Shown here: piece by piece, positions 1-8,178 of the stretch
Position numbering within the stretch: the stretch's first letter is position 1
Layout: each line of letters starts with the position of its first letter
NCBI GenBank assembly: GCA_903914045.1
Contig: CAIWNO010000197.1
Span: forward strand, 1-17,486
Length of the DNA: 17,486 bases
Direction of reading: 5' to 3'
DNA from: an uncultured bacterium
GTDB lineage: Bacteria > Planctomycetota > Phycisphaerae > Phycisphaerales > SM1A02
Made by a program: the position numbers and the translations under genes
The notes under the pieces: generated by a model
Told to the model about the DNA's origin: nothing
Databases searched by the model: none
The model's input: the letters and a program-made list of their open reading frames with translations, nothing else

Positions 1-1
1 G

Positions 2-1204
2 TTGTACGCGGACGTCGGCCACTTTGGAAAGTTTCCCATTCAAATTGCTTGGTACACATTTGTACTGCCCGCGCTTTTACTGAATTACTTTGGGCAAGGC
101 GCGTATGTGCTGGACTTTCTGCGTCATGGATCGCCCGATGCAGAGGCCATTCATTCGTTGCGCCCATTTTATGGAATGGCACCAGAGTGGAGCATTGTGC
201 CACTGGTCATCATCGCAACCATCGCCGCAATTATTGCAAGTCAAGCCATGATTAGCGGTGTGTTCAGCATTGCGCGCCAAGCGGTGCGGCTTGGATATTT
301 GCCGCGCCTGCGCGTGGTGCACACCAGTAGCGACACCGAGGGACAAATTTATTTGCCCGCGGTCAACTTGATTATGTTGGTGGGTTGCGTGATGACAGTG
401 ATTCTGTTTCCAAGCAGCGAAAAACTTGGCAGCGCGTACGGCATCGCGGTCACGGGCAACATGATCATCACCACCATTTTATTCGGCGTCATGGCGCGGC
501 GCCTGTGGCGTTGGAAGCGTTGGCAAGTGATTGTTGTTGGATCTTTTTTCTTGAGCATTGATGGATTATTTTTTGGAGCCAACATGCTCAAAGTGCTGAC
601 AGGTGGCTGGTTCGCCATTGTGATCGCGCTGGGCGCCACAATGATCATGCTGACATGGCAGCAAGGCTCCTATTTATTGGGCAAAAAATTCGCCGAGACC
701 GCCAGCAATATTCATGAGTTTCTCGCGTCCTTATGGGTGAAAGAAGTTCCCCGCGTGCCGGGCACCGCGGTGTTTCTGACCACCAACAATGCCACGCCGT
801 TCTCCTTGTCTTCATTTGTGGAGCACAGCCATGTCTTGCATCAACAAGTGTTGTTGGTCAGCGTGACGTCAATCAATTTGCCAGTGGCGCCACCGCAACG
901 GCAAATTCGAGTGACATGGATGCCCGACGGTTTCTACAAAGTGTCCGCGCAGTGCGGATTTATGGAGAGTCCCGACATTCCAAAGTTATTGGAGAAGGCG
1001 CGTGAGCACGGCCTTGTATGGGATGCTGAAAGCACAACCTACTTCGCGCGGCGCGTGGTGGTGTTGACCACCGGCAATTCACCCATGGCGTTGTGGCGCA
1101 AGCGATTGTTCGCATCATTGTCCACCGTCGCCACCGACAGTGTTCGCACTTTTAATTTGCCGCCCAGCCGCGTGGTTGAATTCGGCGTGCAAATGGAGTT
1201 ATAA
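2..1204 (+). CDS. kup: Kup-family potassium uptake transporter, 5'-truncated by window edge
   Basis: This is the C-terminal 400 residues of a Kup/HAK/KUP low-affinity K+ uptake permease (K+/H+ symport in characterised members) of the inner membrane. The frame is open at the left edge and begins with LYADVGHFG, which matches the conserved Kup segment usually found about 200 residues into a protein of about 620 residues. It is followed by the family motif VLPALLLNYFGQGA. Several hydrophobic segments follow (roughly residues 16-32, 64-86, 122-136, 146-162, 175-195 and 203-220). From about residue 245 comes the soluble Kup C-terminal domain, with RVPGTAVFLT near its start and the typical VVEFG-x-Q-x-EL ending. 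The stop lies 2 nt before the next gene, and GGAG at 1195-1198 inside this gene is placed to serve that next start. The N-terminal third is outside the window, so integrity cannot be judged. Confidence 0.93.
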   Translation: MYADVGHFGKFPIQIAWYTFVLPALLLNYFGQGAYVLDFLRHGSPDAEAIHSLRPFYGMAPEWSIVPLVIIATIAAIIASQAMISGVFSIARQAVRLGYLPRLRVVHTSSDTEGQIYLPAVNLIMLVGCVMTVILFPSSEKLGSAYGIAVTGNMIITTILFGVMARRLWRWKRWQVIVVGSFFLSIDGLFFGANMLKVLTGGWFAIVIALGATMIMLTWQQGSYLLGKKFAETASNIHEFLASLWVKEVPRVPGTAVFLTTNNATPFSLSSFVEHSHVLHQQVLLVSVTSINLPVAPPQRQIRVTWMPDGFYKVSAQCGFMESPDIPKLLEKAREHGLVWDAESTTYFARRVVVLTTGNSPMALWRKRLFASLSTVATDSVRTFNLPPSRVVEFGVQMEL

Positions 1205-1206
1205 CT

Positions 1207-2370
1207 GTGCGCCTGATCGCCTTAAAAATGTTGTTTGGTGACAGCGCAAAGTTCTACGGCATTTTGCTGGGACTGACGTTCGCCACCCTGCTGATTACGC
1301 AGCAAGCAGCCATTTTTGTGGGCTTAATGAGCCGCACGTATGCATTGATAGAGGAAACTCCGCAAGCCGATTTGTGGGTCACCGATCCAACAATGCAATT
1401 TGTTGATGACACCAAACCCATGCAGGTGACCGCGCTTGACCGCGTGCGCAGCGTCACTGGAATTGAGTGGGCCAGTCCGCTGTTCAAGGGATTGCTTGTG
1501 GCCAAGTTGCCAAATGGTGGTCGGCAAATTTGCGATGTGATTGGCGTGGATGACGCAACATTGATTGGCGCACCCGCCATCTTGTTGCAAGGCAAGGTTG
1601 AGGACTTGCGCAAGACCGACGCGATTTTTATTGAGAGCCGCGGCGCGGCCAAGCAACTCTTGCAACCGCTCACGGCGGACAAGAACGGACCAAAGCGTCC
1701 AATGCAAGTTGGTGACGAGCTGGAGTTGAACGAACGCCGCGCCATTATCGCCGGCATCGCGGAGACGCGGCCGTCGTTTCAAAATGTTCCAACCATTTAC
1801 ACAACCTATTTGCGCGCGGTTGGATTTGCGCCAGCCAATCGACGCACGCTCAGTCTTATTCTGGTGAAGGCGCTGCCAGGACAGAACTTGCTTGAATTGC
1901 AGAAGCGCATTCAGACGCAGACTGGCTTGACCGCCTATACACCAGCGGAATTCAGCTGGAAAACACTTGATTATTGGATGACGCAAACGGGCATTCCAAT
2001 TAATTTTGGCATGGCCATAGTGCTGGGTTTCTTGGTGGGCGTGGCCATCGCCGGACAAATGTTCTACAACTTCACGCTTGACAATTTGCGTTACTTCGGC
2101 GCTATGAAAGCCATGGGCGCAACCAGTCGGCAACTGTTAAACATGGTCGCGGTGCAAGGTTTGGCCGCGGGCGTTCTTGGTTTGGGTTTAGGCCTGGGCG
2201 CCACGGCGCTTTTTGGTTTAATGATTCCGGGCGATCGCCTGGCGTTCAAACTGACATGGCACTTGCCAATTATTTCAACCTTCGCGGTCATTGTGATTGT
2301 GCTTGGCGCCAGCGGACTTTCCATGTGGAAAGTCATTCGCCTTGATCCCAAGGAAGTGTTCAACGGATGA
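1207..2370 (+). CDS. FtsX/MacB-like ABC transporter permease (DevC-like)
   Basis: This is a 387-residue membrane subunit of a tripartite ABC exporter. It starts at GTG 1207, 2 nt after the kup stop, with GGAG 8 nt upstream. The architecture is FtsX-like: one N-terminal membrane helix (about residues 17-38), a large periplasmic domain (about 40-260), then three helices near 267-289, 312-338 and 354-376. LRYFGAMKAMGATSRQL, between the second and third helices, is the coupling segment typical of DevC/MacB permeases, and the end RLDPKEVFNG is the usual FtsX-type C terminus. It overlaps the ATPase gene by 4 nt (ATGA), and an HlyD-type adaptor follows, so the set matches DevBCA/MacAB-like exporters. 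The substrate cannot be read from sequence. No outer-membrane TolC partner is encoded in the window. Confidence 0.88.
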   Translation: MRLIALKMLFGDSAKFYGILLGLTFATLLITQQAAIFVGLMSRTYALIEETPQADLWVTDPTMQFVDDTKPMQVTALDRVRSVTGIEWASPLFKGLLVAKLPNGGRQICDVIGVDDATLIGAPAILLQGKVEDLRKTDAIFIESRGAAKQLLQPLTADKNGPKRPMQVGDELELNERRAIIAGIAETRPSFQNVPTIYTTYLRAVGFAPANRRTLSLILVKALPGQNLLELQKRIQTQTGLTAYTPAEFSWKTLDYWMTQTGIPINFGMAIVLGFLVGVAIAGQMFYNFTLDNLRYFGAMKAMGATSRQLLNMVAVQGLAAGVLGLGLGLGATALFGLMIPGDRLAFKLTWHLPIISTFAVIVIVLGASGLSMWKVIRLDPKEVFNG

Positions 2371-3113
2371 GTGGCGAGCAAGCTATTTTTTGCGAGGGCA
2401 TTGCCAAGACGTACGGCGAAGGCGAAGCCGCTGTGAAGGCGTTGCGTGGAATAGATTTCACCGCAAACTTTGGTGAGATTGTGGCGTTGGTGGGTCCAAG
2501 CGGTTGCGGAAAGACAACGCTTATTTCTATCTTCGCGGCAATCTTGTCGCGCAGCAGCGGGGCGCTTCAACTTGCGGGCGTGGATCCAGACGCCATGACC
2601 AATCAAGATCGAACCATATTTCGCCGTGAAAAAGTTGGATTTATTTTTCAGCAGTTCAATTTGGTGCCGCAAATTAGCGTGGTGGAAAATGTGGCTATTC
2701 CACTGTTTTTGCGCGGGGAAAACCGCTCCGAAGCGCTTGACCGCGCTGAAAAATTATTGACGGAGGTGGGCCTTCATAATCGCGCGCATAGTCGGCCCTC
2801 CAAACTTTCCGGCGGCCAGCAACAACGCGTGGCCATAGCGCGCAGCCTTATTCATGAGCCAAGTATTTTGGTGTGCGACGAGCCCACAAGCGCGCTTGAT
2901 GGCGCCACGGGTCAGCGCGTGATGGAATTGATTCGTGAGCAAGGCAGGCGACCCGATAGAATTGTTGTTCTTGTGACACACGACGAGCGCATTTATCATT
3001 TCGCCGATCGCATTGCGCACATGGACGATGGACTGATCACGCGGATTGTGACGAGCGATGTGGAACTTGCCGCGCTTCAAGCGGTCGCATTTGAAAAAGG
3101 AAAAATAAAATGA
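2367..3113 (+). CDS. ABC transporter ATP-binding protein (DevA/LolD/MacB-type)
   Basis: This 248-residue ATPase powers the neighbouring FtsX-like permease. All nucleotide-binding motifs are intact: Walker A GPSGCGKTT (residues 43-51), Q-loop Q95 in GFIFQQFNLVP, signature LSGGQQQR (147-154), Walker B ILVCDEP with E172, D-loop SALD, and switch histidine H205 in VTHD. FIFQQFNLVP and LSGGQQQRVAIARSL are typical of the MacB/LolD/DevA subfamily that works with FtsX-type permeases. The start at ATG 2367 overlaps the permease stop by 4 nt, with AGGA at 2351-2354. The end overlaps the adaptor start by 4 nt, which implies translational coupling along one mRNA. The family usually drives mechanotransmission across the envelope (lipoprotein, glycolipid or toxin export); which of these applies here is unknown. 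Confidence 0.95.
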   Translation: MSGEQAIFCEGIAKTYGEGEAAVKALRGIDFTANFGEIVALVGPSGCGKTTLISIFAAILSRSSGALQLAGVDPDAMTNQDRTIFRREKVGFIFQQFNLVPQISVVENVAIPLFLRGENRSEALDRAEKLLTEVGLHNRAHSRPSKLSGGQQQRVAIARSLIHEPSILVCDEPTSALDGATGQRVMELIREQGRRPDRIVVLVTHDERIYHFADRIAHMDDGLITRIVTSDVELAALQAVAFEKGKIK

Positions 3114-4240
3114 AAATCAAAATGAAAATTCGCTTCATCATTCTGCCCATCATCTCCGTGCTTGGCATTGGCTTGGCGGTGTACTTGGTCTACAAGCAAA
3201 GTCGTCCAGCGCCCAACGCGCCGCCGAGCGGTCAGCCCACCAAGAGTCCGTTTTCAAATCGCGTTGCGGGCAGTGGCTTGGTTGAACCCGCCACGGAAAT
3301 CATGAACATTGGAACATCCATTCCCGGCACCGTGCAAAGTGTGTCCGTGAAAGAGGGACAATTGGTGAAAAAGGGCGACATTTTATTCACTATTGATCAG
3401 CGCGATACGGTTGCGCAATTGGGCGCGGCTAAAGCAAAACTGGAGGTGGCTACTCGTAAAGTGGAGCAGTTGAAATCCATGCCGCACGCGGAGGATGTGG
3501 ATCGCGCGACGGCTATTGTGGCGCAGCGACAATCCGCGGTGGACGACGCAACCCATCGACTTGAAAGATTAAATGCCGTGGAGGATCAGTCGGCCATCAG
3601 CGCCAATGAAAGGCCGACGCGCATGTTTGAAATGAGTTTGACCAAGTCGCGTCTTGATGAGGCGAAGTCGGAATTGGCGCGCATGATGAAGGGCACGTAT
3701 CCAGAAGATTTAGCCGTGGCCGTGGCGGAGGCCAAGGTTGCCGATGCGGATGTGGCCATGTTGCAAACCGATCTTTTGCAAAGCGATGTGAAGGCGCCGA
3801 TCGATGGAACCGTGTTGCGCGTGAACGCGCGCGCGGGTGAATTCGCGTCGGCTGGCGCTTTGCGCGAAGGCTTGGTGGTGATGGGTCAACTCACGCCGTT
3901 GCATATTCGCGTGGATGTGGATGAATTAGATGCGTGGCGCTTTGACCCCAATGGCAAAGCCGTGGCTATGTTGCGCGGCGGAAAAATAGTTGAATTTCCC
4001 ATTGAATATGTGCGCACCGTTCCGGTGGTTATTCCCAAGCGCACGCTCACGGGCGAAAATTCCGAACGCATTGACACGCGCGTCATGGAAATGATTTATC
4101 GCTTTACACAGGACAATCCGAAAGTTTTACCCGGTCAATTGTTGGATGTCTACATTGACAGCGGATTGATTACGCCGACAACTCCGACAACTCCCGCAAG
4201 CGTGCCTGCTCCAGCTGTTGAGCCAGCGAAGCCCAACTGA
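3110..4240 (+). CDS. HlyD-family periplasmic adaptor (DevB-like membrane fusion protein)
   Basis: This 376-residue adaptor would link the inner-membrane ABC exporter to an outer-membrane channel. It has a short basic N terminus and one membrane anchor (about residues 9-27), then a first lipoyl half-motif around GTVQSVSVKEGQLVKKGDIL. A charged alpha-helical hairpin follows (about 100-215, rich in Ala, Glu, Lys and Arg, likely coiled coil), then the second lipoyl half around VKAPIDGTVLRVNARAGEF and beta-barrel sequence after it. The C terminus is a Pro/Thr/Ala tail from about residue 350, probably disordered. The start at ATG 3110 overlaps the ATPase stop (ATGA), with AAAGGA at 3096-3101; an in-frame ATG four codons later is an alternative. 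It closes the operon, and the convergent universal stress gene begins to read in from 4300. Confidence 0.9.
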   Translation: MKIKMKIRFIILPIISVLGIGLAVYLVYKQSRPAPNAPPSGQPTKSPFSNRVAGSGLVEPATEIMNIGTSIPGTVQSVSVKEGQLVKKGDILFTIDQRDTVAQLGAAKAKLEVATRKVEQLKSMPHAEDVDRATAIVAQRQSAVDDATHRLERLNAVEDQSAISANERPTRMFEMSLTKSRLDEAKSELARMMKGTYPEDLAVAVAEAKVADADVAMLQTDLLQSDVKAPIDGTVLRVNARAGEFASAGALREGLVVMGQLTPLHIRVDVDELDAWRFDPNGKAVAMLRGGKIVEFPIEYVRTVPVVIPKRTLTGENSERIDTRVMEMIYRFTQDNPKVLPGQLLDVYIDSGLITPTTPTTPASVPAPAVEPAKPN

Positions 4241-4265
4241 ATGTGCATATACAAGTTGTCGTGGC

Positions 4266-4277
4266 GAAACATGTTTC
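4266..4277. repeat. 12-bp perfect palindrome between convergent genes
   Basis: GAAACATGTTTC reads the same on both strands. It sits in the 59-bp gap between the adaptor gene stop and the convergent universal stress gene stop. It could form a small hairpin that helps end either transcript, or be a protein site, but no T-tract follows it, so the role is open. Confidence 0.3.
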
Positions 4278-4299
4278 ACATTGAACGCGCAAGCGATCA

Positions 4300-5145
4300 T
4301 TAGCGAACAATCAGAACTGGCCGCGTGCTGCGGTGAACCAAGTCGGTGGCGACGCTACCAAGCAACAGTTTGCTCATGCCGGTCGCGGCGGTTGTTCCAA
4401 CCACAATCACATCCGAATTGCGATCTTCCGCGACATCAAGCAGCACTTCGACGGCGGAGCCTGGACATGTGAGTCCCTGCACACGCACGCCAGCGTCAGA
4501 AAGTTTTTTGGTGCGCTCGGATAAACCGGCGCGCGCAACGGCATCGCTTTCGCCAGCCTCCACAATTGGAACGGCTGGAACTTCAACGCCCACAAATGGC
4601 CCAGCCACTTGCGTGGAATGCATCAAGCTCACTTCGGCGTTCTCAAATGGCGCCGCAACGCGCACCGCAAATTCCGCGGCGCGGTCGGCTTCCGCTGAAA
4701 AATCGGCCCCAACCAGCAAGTTTTTGAAGGACACGGGGCGCACAGCGTCTGATGGATGCACGACCAACGTTGGAGTGGTTGCCAATTTCAATGTTGAATC
4801 CGCCACCGATCCCATGAAGATTCGGCTGAGCATATTTTTTCCGCGGCTTCCAATCACCAATAAATCAGATCCAGACTCGCGCGCGATCTTTGCCACCACT
4901 TCCGCGGTGGCGCCTTTAAGCAATTGAACTTGCGTTGGAATGCCACGCTCTATTTCGCACGCGGCTAAGCCGGCCAAACAAACCCGCACTTCCTCTTCGC
5001 TTAAGCCGTGGTCGTCCTTGGTGTACGCATGCACCAACAAAAGCGACGCTTTATGCACAAGCGCTAACTCCGCCGCCCAACCAAGCGCCGTCGCGGCGGG
5101 GGGCGAGAAGTCCGTTCCAACAGTGATAAGGCGAAGTGGATTCAT
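4300..5145 (-). CDS. Tandem-domain universal stress protein (UspA family)
   Basis: This is a 281-residue cytoplasmic protein made of two UspA domains. The first (about residues 1-140) opens with ITVGTDFS and carries the ATP-binding signature G99-x2-G102-x9-G112-S113. The second (about 147-281) opens with LLVGADFS and ends with VVGTTAATGMSKLLLGSV, in which the second glycine of the signature is replaced by alanine. ATP binding is therefore most secure in domain one. I chose ATG 5145, which begins MNPLRL and has GGAG 12 nt upstream, over an in-frame TTG at 5181. Usp proteins support survival under starvation and oxidative or envelope stress and often bind ATP or AMP; the exact role is unknown. 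The gene diverges from the CDF transporter across 66 bp and converges on the exporter operon. Confidence 0.92.
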   Translation of the reverse strand: MNPLRLITVGTDFSPPAATALGWAAELALVHKASLLLVHAYTKDDHGLSEEEVRVCLAGLAACEIERGIPTQVQLLKGATAEVVAKIARESGSDLLVIGSRGKNMLSRIFMGSVADSTLKLATTPTLVVHPSDAVRPVSFKNLLVGADFSAEADRAAEFAVRVAAPFENAEVSLMHSTQVAGPFVGVEVPAVPIVEAGESDAVARAGLSERTKKLSDAGVRVQGLTCPGSAVEVLLDVAEDRNSDVIVVGTTAATGMSKLLLGSVATDLVHRSTRPVLIVR

Positions 5146-5211
5146 AATTGATTCGATCTCCGTCAAAGATAGTACGCCCAATTTGTATCTTGCAGTAGTA
5201 GCATTTCACAT

Positions 5212-6093
5212 ATGAGCACCGCACAGTTAGAGCACCGCGCCGCGCGTATTGCGCTGGTCACTTCCGTGGTGCTGTTGTTGACAAAACTTGCGGCATGGCG
5301 TCTGACCGGAAGCACCGCTGTGTTTGGCGACGCCATGGAAAGTGTTGTGAATGTGGCGGCCAGTGCGTTGGTGATTTGGAGCGTGTGGATGGCCAATCGG
5401 CCAGCTGACGAAACGCATCCGTACGGTCATGGAAAGGCTGAATTCTTAAGTTCCGCCATTGAAGGCGGCATGATCAGCGTTGCCATGTTGGTGGTCATGG
5501 TGCGCAGCGCGCTGGAACTCTTTGATCGCAGCGCGGCCATTGATCATTTTGATTTTGGCTTGCTGCTTCTTGCGTTCACCATCATGGCCAACGGCGGAGT
5601 TGGAATGTGGTTGATTCAAGTTGGACGTAAAACAAAAAGTAGCGCGCTGCACGCGGACGGAATTCACTTGATCTCAGACGCGTGGACCAGTGGCGCCGCG
5701 GTGCTATCACTGTTGCTTGTGCGTTGGACGGGTTTGGCATTCATCGATCCAATCATTGCATTGATCATGGCGGTGTGGGTGGGCTTTGTTGGCTATCGAC
5801 TCATTCGCCGCGCGCTTGGTGATTTACTTGATGAGCAGGATCTTGCGGACTTGGCCAAGGTTGAAACAATTTTAAAAGATCACGTGCGGGTGGATGGTCC
5901 GCTGCCGCGCATTAGTTCATTTCACAAAGTTCGCACACGCCACAGTGGGCGCGATCATTGGGTTGATTTTCATGTGCAACTTCCGGGCGACATGGATTTA
6001 AAAACAGCGCACGATGTGGCCAGCGAAATTGAAAATAAAATTGAGGCCGCTCTAGGCGGAACCGCCACGGCGCACATTGAACCCGCGCGCTGA
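5212..6093 (+). CDS. Cation diffusion facilitator (CDF) family metal transporter
   Basis: This is a 293-residue inner-membrane metal/H+ antiporter of the CDF family. It has about six membrane helices followed by a cytoplasmic ferredoxin-like domain (about residues 210-293). Landmarks are GDAMESVVN in helix 2 (D40, E43, N47), HPYGHGKAE (69-77) in the loop after it, and H152-x3-D156 in helix 5. By alignment with FieF the transport site would be E43, N47, H152 and D156 instead of the all-Asp/His set of zinc or iron exporters, so metal preference (Zn, Fe, Mn or Co) cannot be assigned. The C-terminal domain has the expected VDFHVQLPGDMDLKTAHDV. ATG 5212 is the only good start; no Shine-Dalgarno sequence is visible. 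It converges on the chromate transporter gene with a 31-bp gap. Confidence 0.92.
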   Translation: MSTAQLEHRAARIALVTSVVLLLTKLAAWRLTGSTAVFGDAMESVVNVAASALVIWSVWMANRPADETHPYGHGKAEFLSSAIEGGMISVAMLVVMVRSALELFDRSAAIDHFDFGLLLLAFTIMANGGVGMWLIQVGRKTKSSALHADGIHLISDAWTSGAAVLSLLLVRWTGLAFIDPIIALIMAVWVGFVGYRLIRRALGDLLDEQDLADLAKVETILKDHVRVDGPLPRISSFHKVRTRHSGRDHWVDFHVQLPGDMDLKTAHDVASEIENKIEAALGGTATAHIEPAR

Positions 6094-6124
6094 ACGCAAT
6101 TTTTGAAGCATTTTCAAGCGGTTT

Positions 6125-7309
6125 TCACAACAAGAGCCAGCCGACCAACGCGCACAAAGCCACAATGGCAGGCACTGGAATACTTTTGCGACGCAGCAAG
6201 GCGAACGCCGCCAAATACAGAAGCATCATGATCGTTGTTGGCCCAATCACAATGGAACCAAATGGGCGGATCACCAACGCGGGCGCGATGGAGCCAATTA
6301 GCGCGGCGAACAATAAGCCAACCACCGCCGCATTCACGCCTGACAACATTCCGCGCGCCCACGCACGGTGTTTGAGCGTTTCCCAAAATGGAAGCGCCGC
6401 GGTCATGAGCAGCAAGCCTGGAATAAAAATTGCAACTGTGGCCACGCATGCGCCAAAGGTTGGCGACACGGGCAGTGTGCTTGTGGCTCCAAGAAACGTG
6501 GCGAAAGTGAAGAGCGGTCCAGGAATGGCTTGCGCAACTCCGTAGCCGGCAAGAAATGTATTTTCATCGACCAAGTCGGTGAGCACAAAGCGGGTTTCTA
6601 AAAGTGGCAGCACCACATGTCCGCCACCAAAAACCAGCGAGCCACACTGCGCGAACAGCGCCCACGGTGTCCATGTCACCAGCAAACTGGCAACAAAGAG
6701 TGCCAATGCAATCACTGCCGCGCGTTTCGAAATTGTGTTGGTGCAATGCGATGGCTCCAACTCCATAGGCGCCTCGCGCGGCAATACGAACAAACCAGCC
6801 GCCGCGCCAATCAACAACACCCAAGCTTGTGAAATTGTGTTGCGCAATAAAAAAGCCAGCAACCCCGCGGCCACCACAATTGTTTTACGCCGTAAATCTG
6901 GCGCAAGCATGACAAACATTTGCATCGCCGCCAAAGCCACCACAGCAACCGCGGCCGCTTTTAGTCCTTGCAGCCACCCTGCGTTTGAAAGTTCGCCTGG
7001 ATACAGCACTGTCATGGACACGGCGTACATCATCAAAGCGCTGGGCAAGGTGAAGCCAATCCACGCCGCAAGTCCGCCAATAATTCCAGCGCGCTCCACG
7101 CCAATGGCGTAGCCAACCTGACTGCTTGATGGCCCAGGTAAGAAATGCGACAGCGCAACAAGATCCGCGAATCGCTCTTGGGTGATCCATCTTCGACGCG
7201 TGACAAAGGCCTCTTGGAAATATCCAAGGTGCGCCACGGGTCCGCCAAATGAAAAGCATCCAAGTCGCAGGAAGACCAGAAATGTTTCACCAATGCGTTT
7301 GAAATTCAT
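6125..7309 (-). CDS. chrA: Chromate transporter family protein (ChrA, two-domain long form)
   Basis: This is a 394-residue polytopic membrane protein with two homologous CHR domains, the long-chain ChrA layout. Domain one (about residues 1-180) has FGGPVAHLGYF (21-31), RRRWITQERFADLVAL and FLPGPSSSQVGYAIG. Domain two (about 200-394) repeats the pattern as FGGGHVVLPLLE, then FLAGYGVAQAIPGPLFTFATFLGA. In characterised members the protein exports chromate; homologues are widespread and many probably carry other oxyanions, so the substrate is inferred from family only. The start ATG 7309 lies only 25 bp from the start of the divergent fluoride channel gene, so the two promoters must overlap each other or the neighbouring coding sequence. 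No chrB-like regulator is present. Confidence 0.93.
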   Translation of the reverse strand: MNFKRIGETFLVFLRLGCFSFGGPVAHLGYFQEAFVTRRRWITQERFADLVALSHFLPGPSSSQVGYAIGVERAGIIGGLAAWIGFTLPSALMMYAVSMTVLYPGELSNAGWLQGLKAAAVAVVALAAMQMFVMLAPDLRRKTIVVAAGLLAFLLRNTISQAWVLLIGAAAGLFVLPREAPMELEPSHCTNTISKRAAVIALALFVASLLVTWTPWALFAQCGSLVFGGGHVVLPLLETRFVLTDLVDENTFLAGYGVAQAIPGPLFTFATFLGATSTLPVSPTFGACVATVAIFIPGLLLMTAALPFWETLKHRAWARGMLSGVNAAVVGLLFAALIGSIAPALVIRPFGSIVIGPTTIMMLLYLAAFALLRRKSIPVPAIVALCALVGWLLL

Positions 7310-7334
7310 GTGATTGGTAGACTCGCCGCCTCAA

Positions 7335-7718
7335 ATGCTAACGCCGTTTGTCACCACCTTGATAATTGGATTTGGCGGAGGCATGGGCGCGGCCATGCGC
7401 TTTCTGATTTATTTTTTTCTAGACCGCGGACGTCTTTGGCCGCAGTGGAAAATATTGCTGTGCATTAATTTGCTGGGCTCGCTTGCAATTGGCTATCTCG
7501 GCGGTTTTATGCTGAAAATGCATGGGAATTATTCCCAACTTATCGCTGATGTGATGCTGACCGGATTTCTTGGTGGCTTCACCACCTTCAGCGCGTTCAT
7601 GATTGAATCAACGGAAGGTCTGCAAAATAAGCGCGCGCGCGGCGCGGCGTTCTTCATTGGTGTCAGCATTGTTGGTGGTATGGCGTTGGCATGGCTTGGT
7701 CAAAGGTTAAGCTCATGA
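7335..7718 (+). CDS. crcB: Fluoride channel Fluc/CrcB, first of two subunits
   Basis: This is a 127-residue, four-helix fluoride-specific channel subunit of the inner membrane that lets toxic fluoride leave the cell. Family marks are GGGMGAAMRF (R22) in helix 1, the conserved Asn in INLLGS (N45), and the helix 3 break GFLGGFTTFSAF (77-88) with both phenylalanines of the pore Phe box (F85, F88). I chose ATG 7335; an in-frame TTG at 7314 would add seven residues and lie nearer the divergent gene. No clear Shine-Dalgarno precedes it. Its stop overlaps the start of the second subunit by 4 nt (ATGA), so the two are translated together. No fluoride riboswitch is visible, and the upstream DNA is coding sequence of the chromate transporter. 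Confidence 0.93.
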   Translation: MLTPFVTTLIIGFGGGMGAAMRFLIYFFLDRGRLWPQWKILLCINLLGSLAIGYLGGFMLKMHGNYSQLIADVMLTGFLGGFTTFSAFMIESTEGLQNKRARGAAFFIGVSIVGGMALAWLGQRLSS

Positions 7719-8161
7719 ATTCCAAATCACCACCCGCGCTGCCTTCGATCTGGCTCATGCTTGCGGTTGTTTTTGGCGGCGGCACCATGGGAACAATGTT
7801 GCGCTATGGCGCAGGGAAAGTGTGTCCAATCATTCAGGCCGATCCTTGGGTCGCCGTTCTTGTCGTGAATCTGATCGCCACATTTTTTGCCGCTTGGGTT
7901 GGGCGGAAATATTTAATTCTGTCTCGTGAACGCTTTGTGGATGTGGTTGATCCGTTTCACAAAAAAAATCCGCTGTTCAATTTATTTTTTGTCTCTGGGT
8001 GCATGGGTGGCTTGAGCACCTTCAGTTCGTTGTCGCAAGAATTGTGCGAGCAGTTGGCGCGCGGGGACTTCCGTCAATTTGCTCTGAATCTGGGGCTTTC
8101 GCTCATTCTTGGAATGATTGTGGGAGCGCTCGGTTTAAGGCTAGGTCAAGCCACAAGATGA
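7715..8161 (+). CDS. crcB: Fluoride channel Fluc/CrcB-like, second (divergent) subunit
   Basis: This is a 148-residue CrcB-family protein with four predicted helices. It shows GGGTMGTMLRYG (R30), Asn N52 in VVNLIATFF, and GCMGGLSTFSSLSQE (95-109). The Phe box is asymmetric: F103 is kept, but the second phenylalanine position is L106. The small GS pair after the Asn in the partner is AT here, and the helix 2-3 loop is longer (about residues 64-87). This fits a heterodimeric Fluc, known from some Gram-positive bacteria, in which the two subunits have specialised. The start ATG 7715 overlaps the first subunit stop, with AAAGG at 7703-7707 as a ribosome site. An in-frame ATG at 7691 is inside the first gene and less likely. 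Confidence 0.88.
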   Translation: MNSKSPPALPSIWLMLAVVFGGGTMGTMLRYGAGKVCPIIQADPWVAVLVVNLIATFFAAWVGRKYLILSRERFVDVVDPFHKKNPLFNLFFVSGCMGGLSTFSSLSQELCEQLARGDFRQFALNLGLSLILGMIVGALGLRLGQATR

Positions 8162-8178
8162 TCCGATAGGCTTTGTGC

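Noticed and set aside
1324..2133. Long minus-strand open frame antisense to the permease gene
   Set aside because: It has no recognisable domain, and the plus-strand permease is clearly real with proper motifs and coupling; the frame is a by-product of codon bias.
4346..4927. Plus-strand 193-residue open frame across the universal stress gene
   Set aside because: The opposite strand encodes a full tandem Usp with ATP-binding motifs; the plus frame is low-complexity Ser/Thr/Ala sequence.
6579..7112. Plus-strand 177-residue open frame across the ChrA gene
   Set aside because: Shadow of a well-supported membrane transporter; the translation lacks hydrophobic or domain structure.
7200..7334. 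Fluoride riboswitch upstream of the fluC pair
   Set aside because: The upstream DNA is chromate transporter coding sequence and I could not find the conserved crcB RNA core.
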